From: Streptomyces griseus subsp. griseus
Lineage (GTDB): Bacteria > Actinomycetota > Actinomycetes > Streptomycetales > Streptomycetaceae
Assembly: GCF_003610995.1 (NCBI RefSeq)
Contig: NZ_CP032543.1
Coordinates: 1,612,001-1,676,000, forward strand
Direction: 5' to 3'
DNA: 64,000 bases
The notes below the pieces were generated by a model, which worked only from the letters and a program-made list of their open reading frames with translations, was not told the DNA's origin and made no database searches. Below, piece by piece: positions 19,304-28,795 of this stretch; positions within the stretch are counted from its first letter, which is position 1, and each line of letters starts with the position of its first letter. The translations under genes were made by a program, and so were the position numbers.

Positions 19304-20269
19304 TCATCGCTCGTCCTCCCGGATGCGCTGGGCGCCGCGGAACCGGGCGGGGGCGGCGCGCCGGTTCTCGGCGACCTCCTCCTCGGTGGGCAGCTCGGCG
19401 CCCCGGGTCAGCAGCTTGAGGCGGGGCTGGTAACGCTCGGGGACGACGGGCAGGCCGGGGGGCGCGGTGTTGGCGGCGCCGGCCGCGAAGACCTGCTTGA
19501 CCAGCCGGTCCTCCAGCGAGTGGTAGGAGAGGACGGCGATCCGGCCGCCGACCGCGAGGCTCGCGACGGCCGCCGGGATGGCCCGCTCCAGAACGCCGAG
19601 CTCGCCGTTGACCTCGATGCGCAGGGCCTGGAAGGTCCGCTTGGCCGGGTTGCCGCCGGTGCGCTTGGCGGCCTGCGGCAGCGAGTCGCGGATCAACTCG
19701 ACGAGCCGGGCGCTGTTGCTGAACGGCTCCTTCTCGCGCTCGCGCACGACGGCGGAGACGATCCGCTTGGCCTGCTTCTCCTCGCCGTACGCGCGCAGGA
19801 TCCGCACGAGTTCGCCCGGCGGGTAGGTGTTGAGCACCTCGGCGGCGCCGATGCCGGTGGACTGGTCCATCCGCATGTCGAGGGGGGCGTCCTGGGCGTA
19901 CGCGAAACCTCGGTCGGCCTCGTCCAGCTGCATGGAGGAGACGCCGAGGTCGAACAGGACGCCCTGCACCTTGGGGACGCCGAGCCGGGCGAGTACGTCG
20001 GGGAGTTCGTCGTAGACGGCGTGGACGAGGGTGGCGCGGTCCCCGAAGCGGGCGAGCCGCTCGCCGGAGAGCCGCAGGGCCTCCTTGTCCCGGTCCAGGG
20101 CGATCAGCCGGGCGGTGGGGAAGGTCTCGAGGAGCGCCTCGCTGTGGCCGCCGAGGCCGAGGGTGCAGTCGACGACCACGGGCTCCGGGTGGGCCGGGTC
20201 CTGGAGAGCCGGGGCCAACAGGTCCAGACACCTCTGGAGCATCACCGGGACGTGTCGGGTCTGGCTCAA
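19304..20269 (-). CDS. rsmH: 16S rRNA (cytosine(1402)-N(4))-methyltransferase RsmH (MraW)
   Basis: SAM-dependent methylation of C1402 in 16S rRNA. 321 residues, with [13 protein letters not shown], the SAM loop [42 protein letters not shown] and [12 protein letters not shown]. The start codon is TTG at 20269 with a GAGAGGG site upstream; no ATG or GTG in frame fits the conserved N terminus. It is the first gene of the leftward division cluster; no mraZ is upstream. Confidence 0.95.
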   Translation of the reverse strand: MSQTRHVPVMLQRCLDLLAPALQDPAHPEPVVVDCTLGLGGHSEALLETFPTARLIALDRDKEALRLSGERLARFGDRATLVHAVYDELPDVLARLGVPKVQGVLFDLGVSSMQLDEADRGFAYAQDAPLDMRMDQSTGIGAAEVLNTYPPGELVRILRAYGEEKQAKRIVSAVVREREKEPFSNSARLVELIRDSLPQAAKRTGGNPAKRTFQALRIEVNGELGVLERAIPAAVASLAVGGRIAVLSYHSLEDRLVKQVFAAGAANTAPPGLPVVPERYQPRLKLLTRGAELPTEEEVAENRRAAPARFRGAQRIREDER

Positions 20270-20696
20270 TGCGCCCTCTCAGGCTCTGTCCCGCGCGGCC
20301 GGTACGTACGTCCTGGTCCCCGCCCGCTCTGAAGGGGAGGTCCGCCGGCGCCGGGGAAGGGGCGTCGGCCGACCGAGAGCGGGAGAGGGCCGGGCCGCAC
20401 GTACGCCGCAGATCACGGGGGAAAAACGGAATATGCAGGAGGTGCGGGGTGTGCGGAGTGGGGGTGTTACGGATTCAGGGTGGTGACTTCGCGTTACTTT
20501 AGTCCACCCTGCCATTCGATCGATTCGCGATCAACGAACCGGGCAGCGAGTCGCGCCACCCGTCCGGAAGCGGCGACCTCACCCGAACGGGCGCGTTTCC
20601 TGGTGCTTGTGGGTTAGCTCACAACAAGCCGCGTTGACGTTCTTTGTCAGCTCCCACAGCCCACCCGGGCCAGGTGGGAAGGCTAACGTCATAGCC
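20270..20696. promoter_or_regulatory. 427-bp divergent region between rsmH and the carbonic anhydrase
   Basis: No gene is supported here. It must contain the promoter of the division cluster on the minus strand and that of the carbonic anhydrase on the plus strand. An 8-bp inverted repeat CAGGGTGG / CCACCCTG (20477-20484 and 20504-20511) flanks an AT-rich stretch (TTACTTTAG) and is a candidate operator or promoter element for rsmH. Coding ORFs drawn across it have no recognisable protein. Confidence 0.6.
20684..20689 (+). promoter_or_regulatory. -10 element TAACGT, leaderless start of carbonic anhydrase
   Basis: TANNNT hexamer followed by exactly 7 nt and then the ATG at 20697. This spacing places transcription start on the A of ATG. 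Confidence 0.6.
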
Positions 20697-21257
20697 ATGT
20701 CGACTTCTGCTCACTCCCCCGCCGACTCCGTGACGTCCACCGCCGCGGCGGTCCGCGAGGGGGGCCAGGTCACCGATCAGCTGGTCCAGGCGAACTCCAC
20801 GTACGCGAAGGGCTTCCGCGACCCGGGCATGGACGCCCGGCCGGTCCTCCAGGTCGCCATCGTCGCCTGCATGGACGCCCGTCTCGACCTCCACGCCGCG
20901 CTGGGTCTCGAACTCGGCGACTGCCACACCATCCGCAACGCCGGCGGTGTCGTCACCGACGACGTGATCCGCTCACTCACCATCAGCCAGCGGGCGCTCG
21001 GCACCCGCAGCATCGTCCTCATCCACCACACGGGCTGCGGCCTGGAATCCATCACCGAGGAGTTCCGGCAGGACCTGGAGCGCGAGGTCGGCCAGCGGCC
21101 GGTCTGGGCGGTCGAGGCCTACACGGACGCCGACCAGGACGTACGTCAGTCGATGCAGCGGGTGCGGACCTCGCCGTTCCTCCTGCACACGGACGACATC
21201 CGCGGTTTCGTCTTCGACGTGACCACCGGCCTGCTCCGCGAGATCCAGCCCGCCTGA
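20697..21257 (+). CDS. Beta-class carbonic anhydrase
   Basis: Zinc enzyme interconverting CO2 and bicarbonate in the cytoplasm. 186 residues. The beta-CA zinc ligands are visible as C58 in VACMDAR, H111 and C114 in HHTGCG, with the Asp/Arg dyad D60-R62 and the NAGGVVTDD loop. The short length and sequence fit the single-domain actinobacterial type. ATG 20697 was chosen over an upstream ORF start because it directly follows a -10 hexamer and no ribosome site is present. It stands alone, divergent from rsmH. Confidence 0.92.
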   Translation: MSTSAHSPADSVTSTAAAVREGGQVTDQLVQANSTYAKGFRDPGMDARPVLQVAIVACMDARLDLHAALGLELGDCHTIRNAGGVVTDDVIRSLTISQRALGTRSIVLIHHTGCGLESITEEFRQDLEREVGQRPVWAVEAYTDADQDVRQSMQRVRTSPFLLHTDDIRGFVFDVTTGLLREIQPA

Positions 21258-21316
21258 CCCTCCACCCGCCCCGCCCACCCGGCGAAACACGGCAGAGACT
21301 GACAAATCACACCCAC

Positions 21317-21325
21317 TTATCCACA
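21317..21325 (+). other. Isolated DnaA box TTATCCACA
   Basis: A 9-base exact match to the E. coli DnaA box lies in the 209-bp gap upstream of moxR. Only this one copy was noticed nearby, so it is not an origin; it may titrate or recruit DnaA, or be chance. Confidence 0.4.
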
Positions 21326-21466
21326 GGCGAGTGACACGAAGCGGTAACGGCAACAAGAATGCGTGGGTGACCTCCACCGGGCCTTCCGGAGGGGTGTCCG
21401 TATTTCGGGGTGGGCCGGGCGGGTACGCACACCGGTCCATGCGCAAAAAGGGCCGAGGAGGGCCGG

Positions 21467-22527
<1,061 letters not shown>

Positions 22528-22531
<4 letters not shown>

Positions 22532-23913
22532 TGACGGCCGGCGAGCCCGGCGCCGTGCAGGACGGCTCCAGCAAGGGCGGTCTGCGCGCGGCCTTCGGCG
22601 GGCTCACCACCCGGGGGCGGTCCTTCCTCGCCGCCGGGGTGGCCGCCGCCGTCTGCGCCTACGTCCTGGGCCAGGCCGATCTGCTGCGTGTCGGGCTGTT
22701 GCTGGCCGTGCTGCCCCTGGTCTGCGTGATCGTGCTCTACCGCACGCGCTACCGGGTGACGGGGACCCGGCGGCTGACGCCGTCCCGGGTGCCCGCGGGC
22801 TCGGAGGCCCGGGTGCACCTGCGGATGGACAACATCTCCCGGCTGCCCACGGGGCTGCTGATGCTCCAGGACCGCGTGCCGTACGTGCTGGGGCCCCGGC
22901 CCCGGTTCGTGCTGGACCGGGTGGAGGCGGGCGGTCGCCGTGAGGTGTCCTACCGGGTCCGCTCCGACCTGCGCGGCCGCTATCCGCTGGGCCCGTTGCA
23001 GCTGCGGCTCACCGACCCGTTCGGGATGTGCGAGCTGACCCGTTCCTTCAGCGCGTACGACACCCTCGTGGTCATCCCGCGCACGGTGGCGCTGCCCACC
23101 CTGCGGCTGGCGGGCGAGGCGTCGGGGTACGGCGACGGGCGGCAGCGCTCGCTCGCGCTGGCCGGTGAGGACGACATCATCCCGCGCGGCTACCGGCACG
23201 GCGACGACCTGCGCCGGGTCCACTGGCGCTCCACCGCACGCTACGGCGAGCTGATGGTCCGCCGTGAGGAGCAGCCCCAGCGCGCCCGCTGCACGGTGCT
23301 GCTGGACACCCGCCAGATCGGGTACGCGGGCGCCGGACCCGACTCGGCGTTCGAGTGGGCGGTCTCGGGGGCGGCCTCCGCCCTGGTGCACATGCTGGAG
23401 CGCGGCTTCGCCGTACGGCTGCTCACGGACGACGGGAACGCGGTGCCCGGGGACGGGTCCGACGGTTTCGCGGGGCCGACCCAGGAGTCCGCGGACTCGG
23501 CGGGCCTGATGCTGGACACCCTCGCGGTCGTCGGCCACTCCGACGGCGGCGGCCTCTCACGCGCCCACGACGTGCTGCGCGGTGGCAACGAGGGGCTGCT
23601 GATCGCGTTCTTCGGCGATCTCGACGAGGAGCAGACCGCGGTGGCGGCCCGGATGCGGCAGCGCGCCGGGGCCGCGGTCGCGTTCGTCCTGGACAGCGCC
23701 CGCTGGCCCGGCGGCGGCGAGCTCTCGGTGATCCCGACGGCCACCCGGGCCGAGGAGCGGGTGCGCCGGCTGCGCGAGGCGGGCTGGATCGTGGTGCCCG
23801 TGGAGCCCGGGGCCGAGCTGCCCGCGCTGTGGCAGCTGGCGGGCCAGATGCGCAGCGACACGCAGTCCGCCGGCAAGGGCGGTTCGACAGGCTTCCCGGG
23901 AGGATGGTCATGA
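22528..23913 (+). CDS. DUF58 domain protein
   Basis: Membrane-anchored protein of the DUF58 family, partner of MoxR ATPases. 461 residues: two adjacent hydrophobic segments (about 33-70), a beta-rich region, then the DUF58 signature RGYRHGDDLRRVHWRSTAR followed by a von Willebrand A-like fold. GTG 22528 overlaps the moxR stop by 4 bp; ATG 22531 overlaps by one base and is also possible. It overlaps the following transglutaminase by 4 bp (ATGA), so all three genes are translationally coupled. Function unknown beyond the association. Confidence 0.88.
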
Positions 23914-26330
23914 GCGGGCGGACCCGGCTGGCGCTCTGCGCCTTCGCGGCGACACTCCTGGCGTCGGGGGCCCTGCTCCCGCTGGTGGAGGGGACCGGCT
24001 GGCTTCTGCAGGCGGCGCTGCTGCTCGGGGTCCAGGGCGGGGTGGGCGCGCTCGCCCGCCGGGTCCCGCTGGCCCGGTCGCTGACGATCGCCGCCCAGGC
24101 GCTGGTGACCCTGCTGCTGCTGACCGTGGTCTTCGCGCGGGACCAGGCCGTGTTCGGTGTGGTCCCGGGCCCGCAGGCCGTCATGCGCCTGGGTGAGCTG
24201 CTGGTGGCGGGCGGCGAGGACATCGGTACGTACGCCGTCCCGGCCCCGATGACGGACGGCATCCGGCTGATGGTGGTCGGCGGGGTGGTGCTGATCGGGC
24301 TGGCGGTGGACGCCCTGGCGGTGACCTTCCGCAGCGCGGCCCCGGCCGGACTGCCGCTGCTCGCCCTGTACTCGGTGGCCGCCGGGCTGGGCGACGGCGG
24401 GACGGGGTGGCTCTGGTTCCTGCTGGCGGCCTGCGGTTATCTGTTCCTCCTGCTGGCCGAGGGCCGCGACCGGCTCTCCCAGTGGGGGCGCGTCTTCGGC
24501 GGTGCCAACCGGTCGCCGGGAGGGCTGTCGGACGGACTGTCCGGCCGCAGCGGCGGTGCGTCCGCACCGGTCCGCACCGGGCGGCGCATCGGTGTGCTGG
24601 CGCTGGGCATCGCCCTGGTGGTCCCCCTGGCCCTGCCCGCCTTGGACAGCGGCCTGCTGGGCGGCCGGGGCGGCGGGAGCGGCAAGGGCAGCGGTGGCGG
24701 CACCATCACCGCGGTGAACCCGCTGGTGTCCCTCAAGGACAACCTCAACCAGCCGGAGAACCGGGAGGTGATGACGTACCGCTCCAACGCCCAGGACCCA
24801 CGCGACCTCTATCTGCGGATCCTGGCCCTGGACGAGTTCAACGGCAGCGAGTGGCGCTCCTCGACCCGGCGTCTGACGGATGTGCCGGACCGCCTCCCGC
24901 AGCCCACCGGTCTGGGCCGGGACGTCTCCGTCACCGAGATACGGACGAACATCTCCACCTCGCCCTCGTACCAGCAGGACTATCTGCCGCTCCCCTATCC
25001 GGCGAGCGAGGTGGCGATCGGCGGCCGCTGGCGGTACGAGCCGGAGGGCCGCACGCTCATCGGCGACAAGGGGCAGAACACCGGTGGCGCGCAGTACGAG
25101 GTCTCCAGCCTGATCGTGCAGCCGACCGCGGCCCAGCTGGCGGCGGCCGGACCGCCGCCGCGGGGGCTGCTCAGCGAGTACACCCAGGTCCCCGACTCGC
25201 TGCCGAACGTGGTGGCCGAGGAGGCCGAGAAGATCACCGAGGGCTCGGCCAACGCCTATGAGCGGGCCGTGAAGCTCCAGAGCTGGTTCGCCTCCGAGGG
25301 CGGCTTCAGGTACAGCACCTCGGTCAGTTCGGGGACGGGGTCCTCGGCCATAGCGCGGTTCCTCCGTGACAAGGAGGGGTTCTGCATCCACTTCTCCTTC
25401 ACGATGGCCGCGATGGCCCGGACCCTGGACATTCCGTCCCGGGTGGCGGTGGGTTTCACCCCGGGGGCCCTCAAGGGGGACGGCGCGTACTCGGTCGGGC
25501 TGCGTGACGCGCACGCCTGGCCCGAGCTGTACTTCGAGGGCGTCGGGTGGACCCGGTTCGAGCCGACCCCGAGCCGGGGGTCGGCCCCGACGTACACCCT
25601 GCCGGAGACCCCCACGGATGGCGCGAGCGATCCGGCGCAGCCGTCGGCCGGTGCCTCCGCCGCCCCGTCCGCACTCCCGTCCGCCCCGGAAAGTTGCTCG
25701 CCGCAGATGCGCCGACAGGGTGAGTGCGGTCTCTCCGCCGCACCCGGCGCGACGGCTCCGACCGATCGGGGCACCCCGGCCGGGACGGTCCTGCTGGTGG
25801 TTCTCGGGGCGCTCCTGGTCCTGGTGCTTCCCCTGCTGCCGCTGCTCTGGCGGATCCGGGCGAGGAACCGGCGGCTGGGGTCCGGGGGGCGTACGCCCGC
25901 GGACGCGGCGGCCAGGGCCCTGGCGGCCTGGCAGGAGATCACCGACTGCGCCTGGGATTACGGCATCGCGCCGGACGAGTCGCTGACGCCCCGGAAGGCG
26001 GCGGCCCGGATCGTGCGTCTGGGCGGTCTCGACATCATGACGGCCGAGGCCGTGCACCGGATCGCGGGCGCGGTGGAGCAGGTGCTGTACGCCCCCGAGC
26101 CGCGGCTCGCGGCCGGTCTGACCGAGGACGCGCTGACGGTACGGGCGGGTCTGGAGGCCAACGCGGGCCGGGGCGCACGGCTGCGGGCGAAGCTGGCACC
26201 CCGCTCGGCCGTCCGGGTGGTGTGGGCGGTATCGGACCGGCGGGCCTCGCTCGTCCAGCGGTGGACGGACCGCCCGGGACCCGGCCGCTGGACGGCCCGG
26301 TGGCGCAGGCTGTCGCGCCAGCACGGCTGA
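23910..26330 (+). CDS. Membrane transglutaminase-like protein, TgpA family (DUF3488)
   Basis: Large membrane protein with a periplasm-facing transglutaminase/cysteine-protease-like domain. 806 residues: about six N-terminal membrane helices (DUF3488, 1-250), the transglutaminase core with C492 in KEGFCIHFS and H535 in RDAHAWPEL plus a following acidic residue, a disordered Pro/Ser/Ala linker, one more membrane helix (about 625-648) and a cytoplasmic C-terminal DUF4129-like part. ATG 23910 has a GGGAGG site 6 nt upstream. Last gene of the moxR operon; a very strong terminator follows. Confidence 0.92.
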   Translation: MSGRTRLALCAFAATLLASGALLPLVEGTGWLLQAALLLGVQGGVGALARRVPLARSLTIAAQALVTLLLLTVVFARDQAVFGVVPGPQAVMRLGELLVAGGEDIGTYAVPAPMTDGIRLMVVGGVVLIGLAVDALAVTFRSAAPAGLPLLALYSVAAGLGDGGTGWLWFLLAACGYLFLLLAEGRDRLSQWGRVFGGANRSPGGLSDGLSGRSGGASAPVRTGRRIGVLALGIALVVPLALPALDSGLLGGRGGGSGKGSGGGTITAVNPLVSLKDNLNQPENREVMTYRSNAQDPRDLYLRILALDEFNGSEWRSSTRRLTDVPDRLPQPTGLGRDVSVTEIRTNISTSPSYQQDYLPLPYPASEVAIGGRWRYEPEGRTLIGDKGQNTGGAQYEVSSLIVQPTAAQLAAAGPPPRGLLSEYTQVPDSLPNVVAEEAEKITEGSANAYERAVKLQSWFASEGGFRYSTSVSSGTGSSAIARFLRDKEGFCIHFSFTMAAMARTLDIPSRVAVGFTPGALKGDGAYSVGLRDAHAWPELYFEGVGWTRFEPTPSRGSAPTYTLPETPTDGASDPAQPSAGASAAPSALPSAPESCSPQMRRQGECGLSAAPGATAPTDRGTPAGTVLLVVLGALLVLVLPLLPLLWRIRARNRRLGSGGRTPADAAARALAAWQEITDCAWDYGIAPDESLTPRKAAARIVRLGGLDIMTAEAVHRIAGAVEQVLYAPEPRLAAGLTEDALTVRAGLEANAGRGARLRAKLAPRSAVRVVWAVSDRRASLVQRWTDRPGPGRWTARWRRLSRQHG

Positions 26331-26361
26331 AGGGCGCGGGCCGGGAGCGCCGACGCGCTGG

Positions 26362-26405
26362 ACGGGTGAGGGGCGGCCGCAGAAATGCGGCCGCCCCTCA
26401 CCCGT
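26362..26405. terminator. Perfect 20-bp hairpin with GAAA loop
   Basis: Stem 26362-26381 with 26386-26405, all 20 pairs matching, closed by a GAAA tetraloop. It lies between the convergent transglutaminase and DUF3040 genes and should terminate transcription from both sides. Confidence 0.85.
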
Positions 26406-26482
26406 AAGTATCCAGGTGGTGCGTCGTGTCCAGCAGGCCCCGCCCCGTCATGTGCTCCGGGGCCGGGTCTGAGTGGAGAGTT

Positions 26483-26887
26483 CTACTGGCCCTGTTCGTC
26501 GCGGCGGCGCTGCCACCGTTGCTCGATGCGGTTCATCATCGACCGGCGTTGTCTCGGTCGGCGGCGCGAGCCGCTGTCCCCGCTGTCCGCGGCGGCCTGC
26601 TGTTGCTCACCGGGCTTGGGCGCCTTGCGCCATCCGGTGACCGCGAGCACGGCACAGCCGAGCATGACGAGGAACCCCACCACGCTGATCCAGATCTGCT
26701 GGGCGACCATTCCGGCCATGAGGAGCGCGATACCCACCAGGAAGCCAGCGACCGCCTGGTAGACCCTTCGTCGGGTGTACGTACGCAGCCCGCTTCCCTC
26801 AAGCGCTGTCGCGAACTTGGGATCTTCGGCGTACAGCGCTCGCTCCATCTGCTCGAGCATGCGCTGCTCGTGCTCCGAGAGCGGCAC
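26483..26887 (-). CDS. DUF3040 family membrane protein
   Basis: Actinobacterial membrane protein of unknown function. 134 residues: N-terminal MPLSEHEQRMLEQMERALYA (the family signature), two membrane helices (about residues 43-62 and 66-85), and a basic, Gln/Arg-rich C terminus. The GTG start at 26887 follows a GAGGAGGAT site. M. tuberculosis Rv2169c, in the same genomic position between the division cluster and metF, is of the same size and family (from memory). Convergent to the transglutaminase operon. Confidence 0.88.
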   Translation of the reverse strand: MPLSEHEQRMLEQMERALYAEDPKFATALEGSGLRTYTRRRVYQAVAGFLVGIALLMAGMVAQQIWISVVGFLVMLGCAVLAVTGWRKAPKPGEQQQAAADSGDSGSRRRPRQRRSMMNRIEQRWQRRRDEQGQ

Positions 26888-27189
26888 GGGATCCTCCTCG
26901 TCGTCGGCCGCGGGGGCGACCGGTATGCGGCCCTTCCAGGATAGGCAGGGATTCGCCCCCGTGAAACCCGCCCTCTAGCGCTCAGCCAGTCCGGACCGCT
27001 ATGTCGGCTCGGCTGCTGAGGCGTAGATTCCCCGACGACCGATCCGTCATGCCGGATGGTGTCACCCGATCATACGGGGCTCCTGCCCGCTACGGGGGTC
27101 CCGAGTCCCACTCCATGTACAGCTTCGTTGCTGATCAGCCCCGTACCGGCTCGCGCGGGTGCTCCCGGGGGCCGGTCCGCAGGGCTGGT
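26888..27189 (-). other. 302-bp gap upstream of the DUF3040 gene
   Basis: No confident gene. On the minus strand there is a TATGAT hexamer (27074-27069), a 22-codon ORF (27050-26982, beginning MTDRSSGNLRL), and a TATCCT hexamer near 26944-26939. These could be promoters and a leader ORF or small RNA for the DUF3040 gene, but nothing conserved can be recognised. Confidence 0.35.
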
Positions 27190-27948
27190 TCAGGGGCGCT
27201 TCTCGCCGAGAACGTGCAGCTGGGTCGCGACGGAGTGGAAGGCGGGCAGCTCGGCCACGGCCGCTTCGAGCTTGAGGAGCGCGTCCACGGCGCCCGGCTC
27301 GGTGTCCACCAGAACGCCCGGTACGAGGTCGGCGAAGACCCGCACGCCGTGCACGGCGCCGACCTCCAGGCCCGCGCCGGAGACCAGCTCGGTGAGCTGC
27401 TCGGCGGTGAAGCGGCGGGGCACCGGGTCGCCCTCGCCCCAGCGGCCCGCCGGGTCGGCGAGCGCCTGCCGGGCCTCGGTGAAGTGGCCGGCCAGCGCAC
27501 GGGCCAGGACGGCCCCGCCCAGGCCCGCGGCGAGCAGGCTGAGGGCGCCGGAGGGGCGCAGGGCCGCCACCGCGTTCCGTACGCCCTCGGCCGGGTCGTC
27601 GACGTACTCCAGGACGCCGTGGCAGAGCACCGCGTCGAAGCCGCCGCGCTCCACGACGTCGAACAGGCCGAGGATGTCGCCCTGGACGCCCCGCACCCGG
27701 TCGGCGACCCCGGCCTCGGCGGCGCGGCGCTCCAGCGCGAAGAGCGCGTTGGGGCTGGGGTCGACCACGGTGACGCGGTGGCCGAGTCGGGCGGCGGGGA
27801 CCGCGAAGTTGCCGGTGCCGCCGCCCGTGTCCAGAACGTCCAGGGCGTCCCGGCCGGCCGCCTTGACCTGACGGTCCAGAGCGTCCTTCAGGACCTCCCA
27901 GACCACGGCGGTACGGAGGGAGGCGCGGGGGCGCAGCTGGTCCGACAC
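27190..27948 (-). CDS. Class I SAM-dependent methyltransferase
   Basis: 252 residues with a Rossmann-fold SAM site: motif I VLDTGGGTGNFAVPAA, motif II VTVVDPSPNAL, motif IV FDAVLCHGVLEYVDDP, and the small-residue loop following. It most resembles the CmoM/SmtA type, which acts on tRNA or small molecules; the substrate cannot be deduced. GTG 27948 follows a GAGGAG site 8 nt upstream. The next gene upstream on the same strand is the HEPN-domain gene, 125 bp away. Confidence 0.88.
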   Translation of the reverse strand: MSDQLRPRASLRTAVVWEVLKDALDRQVKAAGRDALDVLDTGGGTGNFAVPAARLGHRVTVVDPSPNALFALERRAAEAGVADRVRGVQGDILGLFDVVERGGFDAVLCHGVLEYVDDPAEGVRNAVAALRPSGALSLLAAGLGGAVLARALAGHFTEARQALADPAGRWGEGDPVPRRFTAEQLTELVSGAGLEVGAVHGVRVFADLVPGVLVDTEPGAVDALLKLEAAVAELPAFHSVATQLHVLGEKRP

Positions 27949-28073
27949 GGCAGATGACTCCTCGGCACGGTGCCGCCTGGGACGGCGGAGCGTGAACAGT
28001 GCGGGTGGTGATGCGAGCGTTGACCACCCTATTGCCTCGCGCCGCCGTCCCGGTCATCCGGCACCGGCCCGTC

Positions 28074-28601
28074 TCACCCCGTGGCCGGCCTCTCCGTCCT
28101 CGGCTGCGGGAGCACCGGCTGGAGGACCAGCAGCCGCTCCACCAGGCGCAGGAACTGGGCGGCGTCGCGCAGCAGGTCGTCCGCGTCCCGGTCGTCGGCG
28201 GCGCCGGGCATGCCGGCCTCCGCACGGGCCCTCCGGGGCGCCCCGGAGGCGAAGAGGTCGCTCCAGTCGGTCAGCTCCGGGGCGGTCTCCGGGAGGACTT
28301 CCCAGACGCTCCGGATGCGGTCGCGGTCGCGCTTGTTCGTCTCGGGGCGGCCACGGGCGGCCAGCACGGCGGCCGCCGTGCGCAGGGCCGCGAGGTGGGC
28401 GGTGGCGTAGCGCTCGTTCGGTTCGTGGAGCACGGCGGCCTCGTCCAGGCCGGTGCGGGCCTTGGCGAGCAGGTCGAGGGCGGCGGGCGGTGCCGTGGTG
28501 CGGCGCAGCACGGGGTGCACATCGTCGGCGGGACCGGTCAGTGAGGGGGCAGGGCTGCCTGCGCGGCGCCGCGGGGCGGCGGCTGCGGACGAGCTGGCCA
28601 T
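28074..28601 (-). CDS. SAV_6107 family HEPN domain protein
   Basis: Small helical protein of 175 residues. The N terminus is Ala/Ser-rich and disordered (1-35); the rest forms a helical bundle. ERYATAHLAALR shows an R-x4-H pattern, the active-site signature of HEPN ribonucleases. The SAV_6107 HEPN family is restricted to actinobacteria and its function is unknown. ATG 28601 has a perfect AGGAGG site. It is divergent from the Pip transport operon; no nucleotidyltransferase partner is nearby, so a toxin-antitoxin role is not supported by context. Confidence 0.82.
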   Translation of the reverse strand: MASSSAAAAPRRRAGSPAPSLTGPADDVHPVLRRTTAPPAALDLLAKARTGLDEAAVLHEPNERYATAHLAALRTAAAVLAARGRPETNKRDRDRIRSVWEVLPETAPELTDWSDLFASGAPRRARAEAGMPGAADDRDADDLLRDAAQFLRLVERLLVLQPVLPQPRTERPATG

Positions 28602-28664
28602 GACGAACCTCCTGTCGTCGTGTGACGGCTCCATGGCCGTATGTGTCCATGGTGGCGGTTACCA

Positions 28665-28679
28665 CTGACAATCGGTCAG
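28665..28679. promoter_or_regulatory. Secondary imperfect TetR-like site
   Basis: CTGAC-N5-GTCAG inverted repeat sharing ACTGAC and GGTCAG half-sites with the perfect palindrome 50 bp downstream, but with extra bases between the halves. Possible weaker site upstream of the -35 box. Confidence 0.35.
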
Positions 28680-28701
28680 AAACCTTCCCTGACCTGCCGT
28701 T

Positions 28702-28730
28702 TTGCTTCGAGCGCGAGTTCGGGATAACTT
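28702..28730 (+). promoter_or_regulatory. Promoter of the ABC-Pip-TetR operon
   Basis: TTGCTT (28702-28707), 17-bp spacer, TAACTT (28725-28730). Predicted transcription start near 28737 falls inside the adjoining palindrome. Confidence 0.6.
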
Positions 28731-28755
28731 TTTGAACTGACCGGTCAGTTCAAAA
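28730..28755. promoter_or_regulatory. Perfect 26-bp palindrome, predicted TetR operator
   Basis: Both half-sites read TTTTGAACTGACC with no spacer and no mismatch. It overlaps the -10 end and predicted +1 of the operon whose third gene encodes a TetR regulator, which is the classic autorepression layout. Confidence 0.8.
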
Positions 28756-28795
28756 GAGTGGCGACCGGATCACGGACGAGATCAGGGGAGGGTCT

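Noticed and set aside
23241..26324. 1,027-codon minus-strand ORF
   Set aside because: Antisense to the DUF58 and transglutaminase genes; Arg/Pro/Gly/His-rich composition typical of a GC artefact.
28074..28601. Toxin-antitoxin module at the HEPN gene
   Set aside because: No minimal nucleotidyltransferase or small antitoxin gene adjoins it; neighbours are a methyltransferase and a divergent operon.
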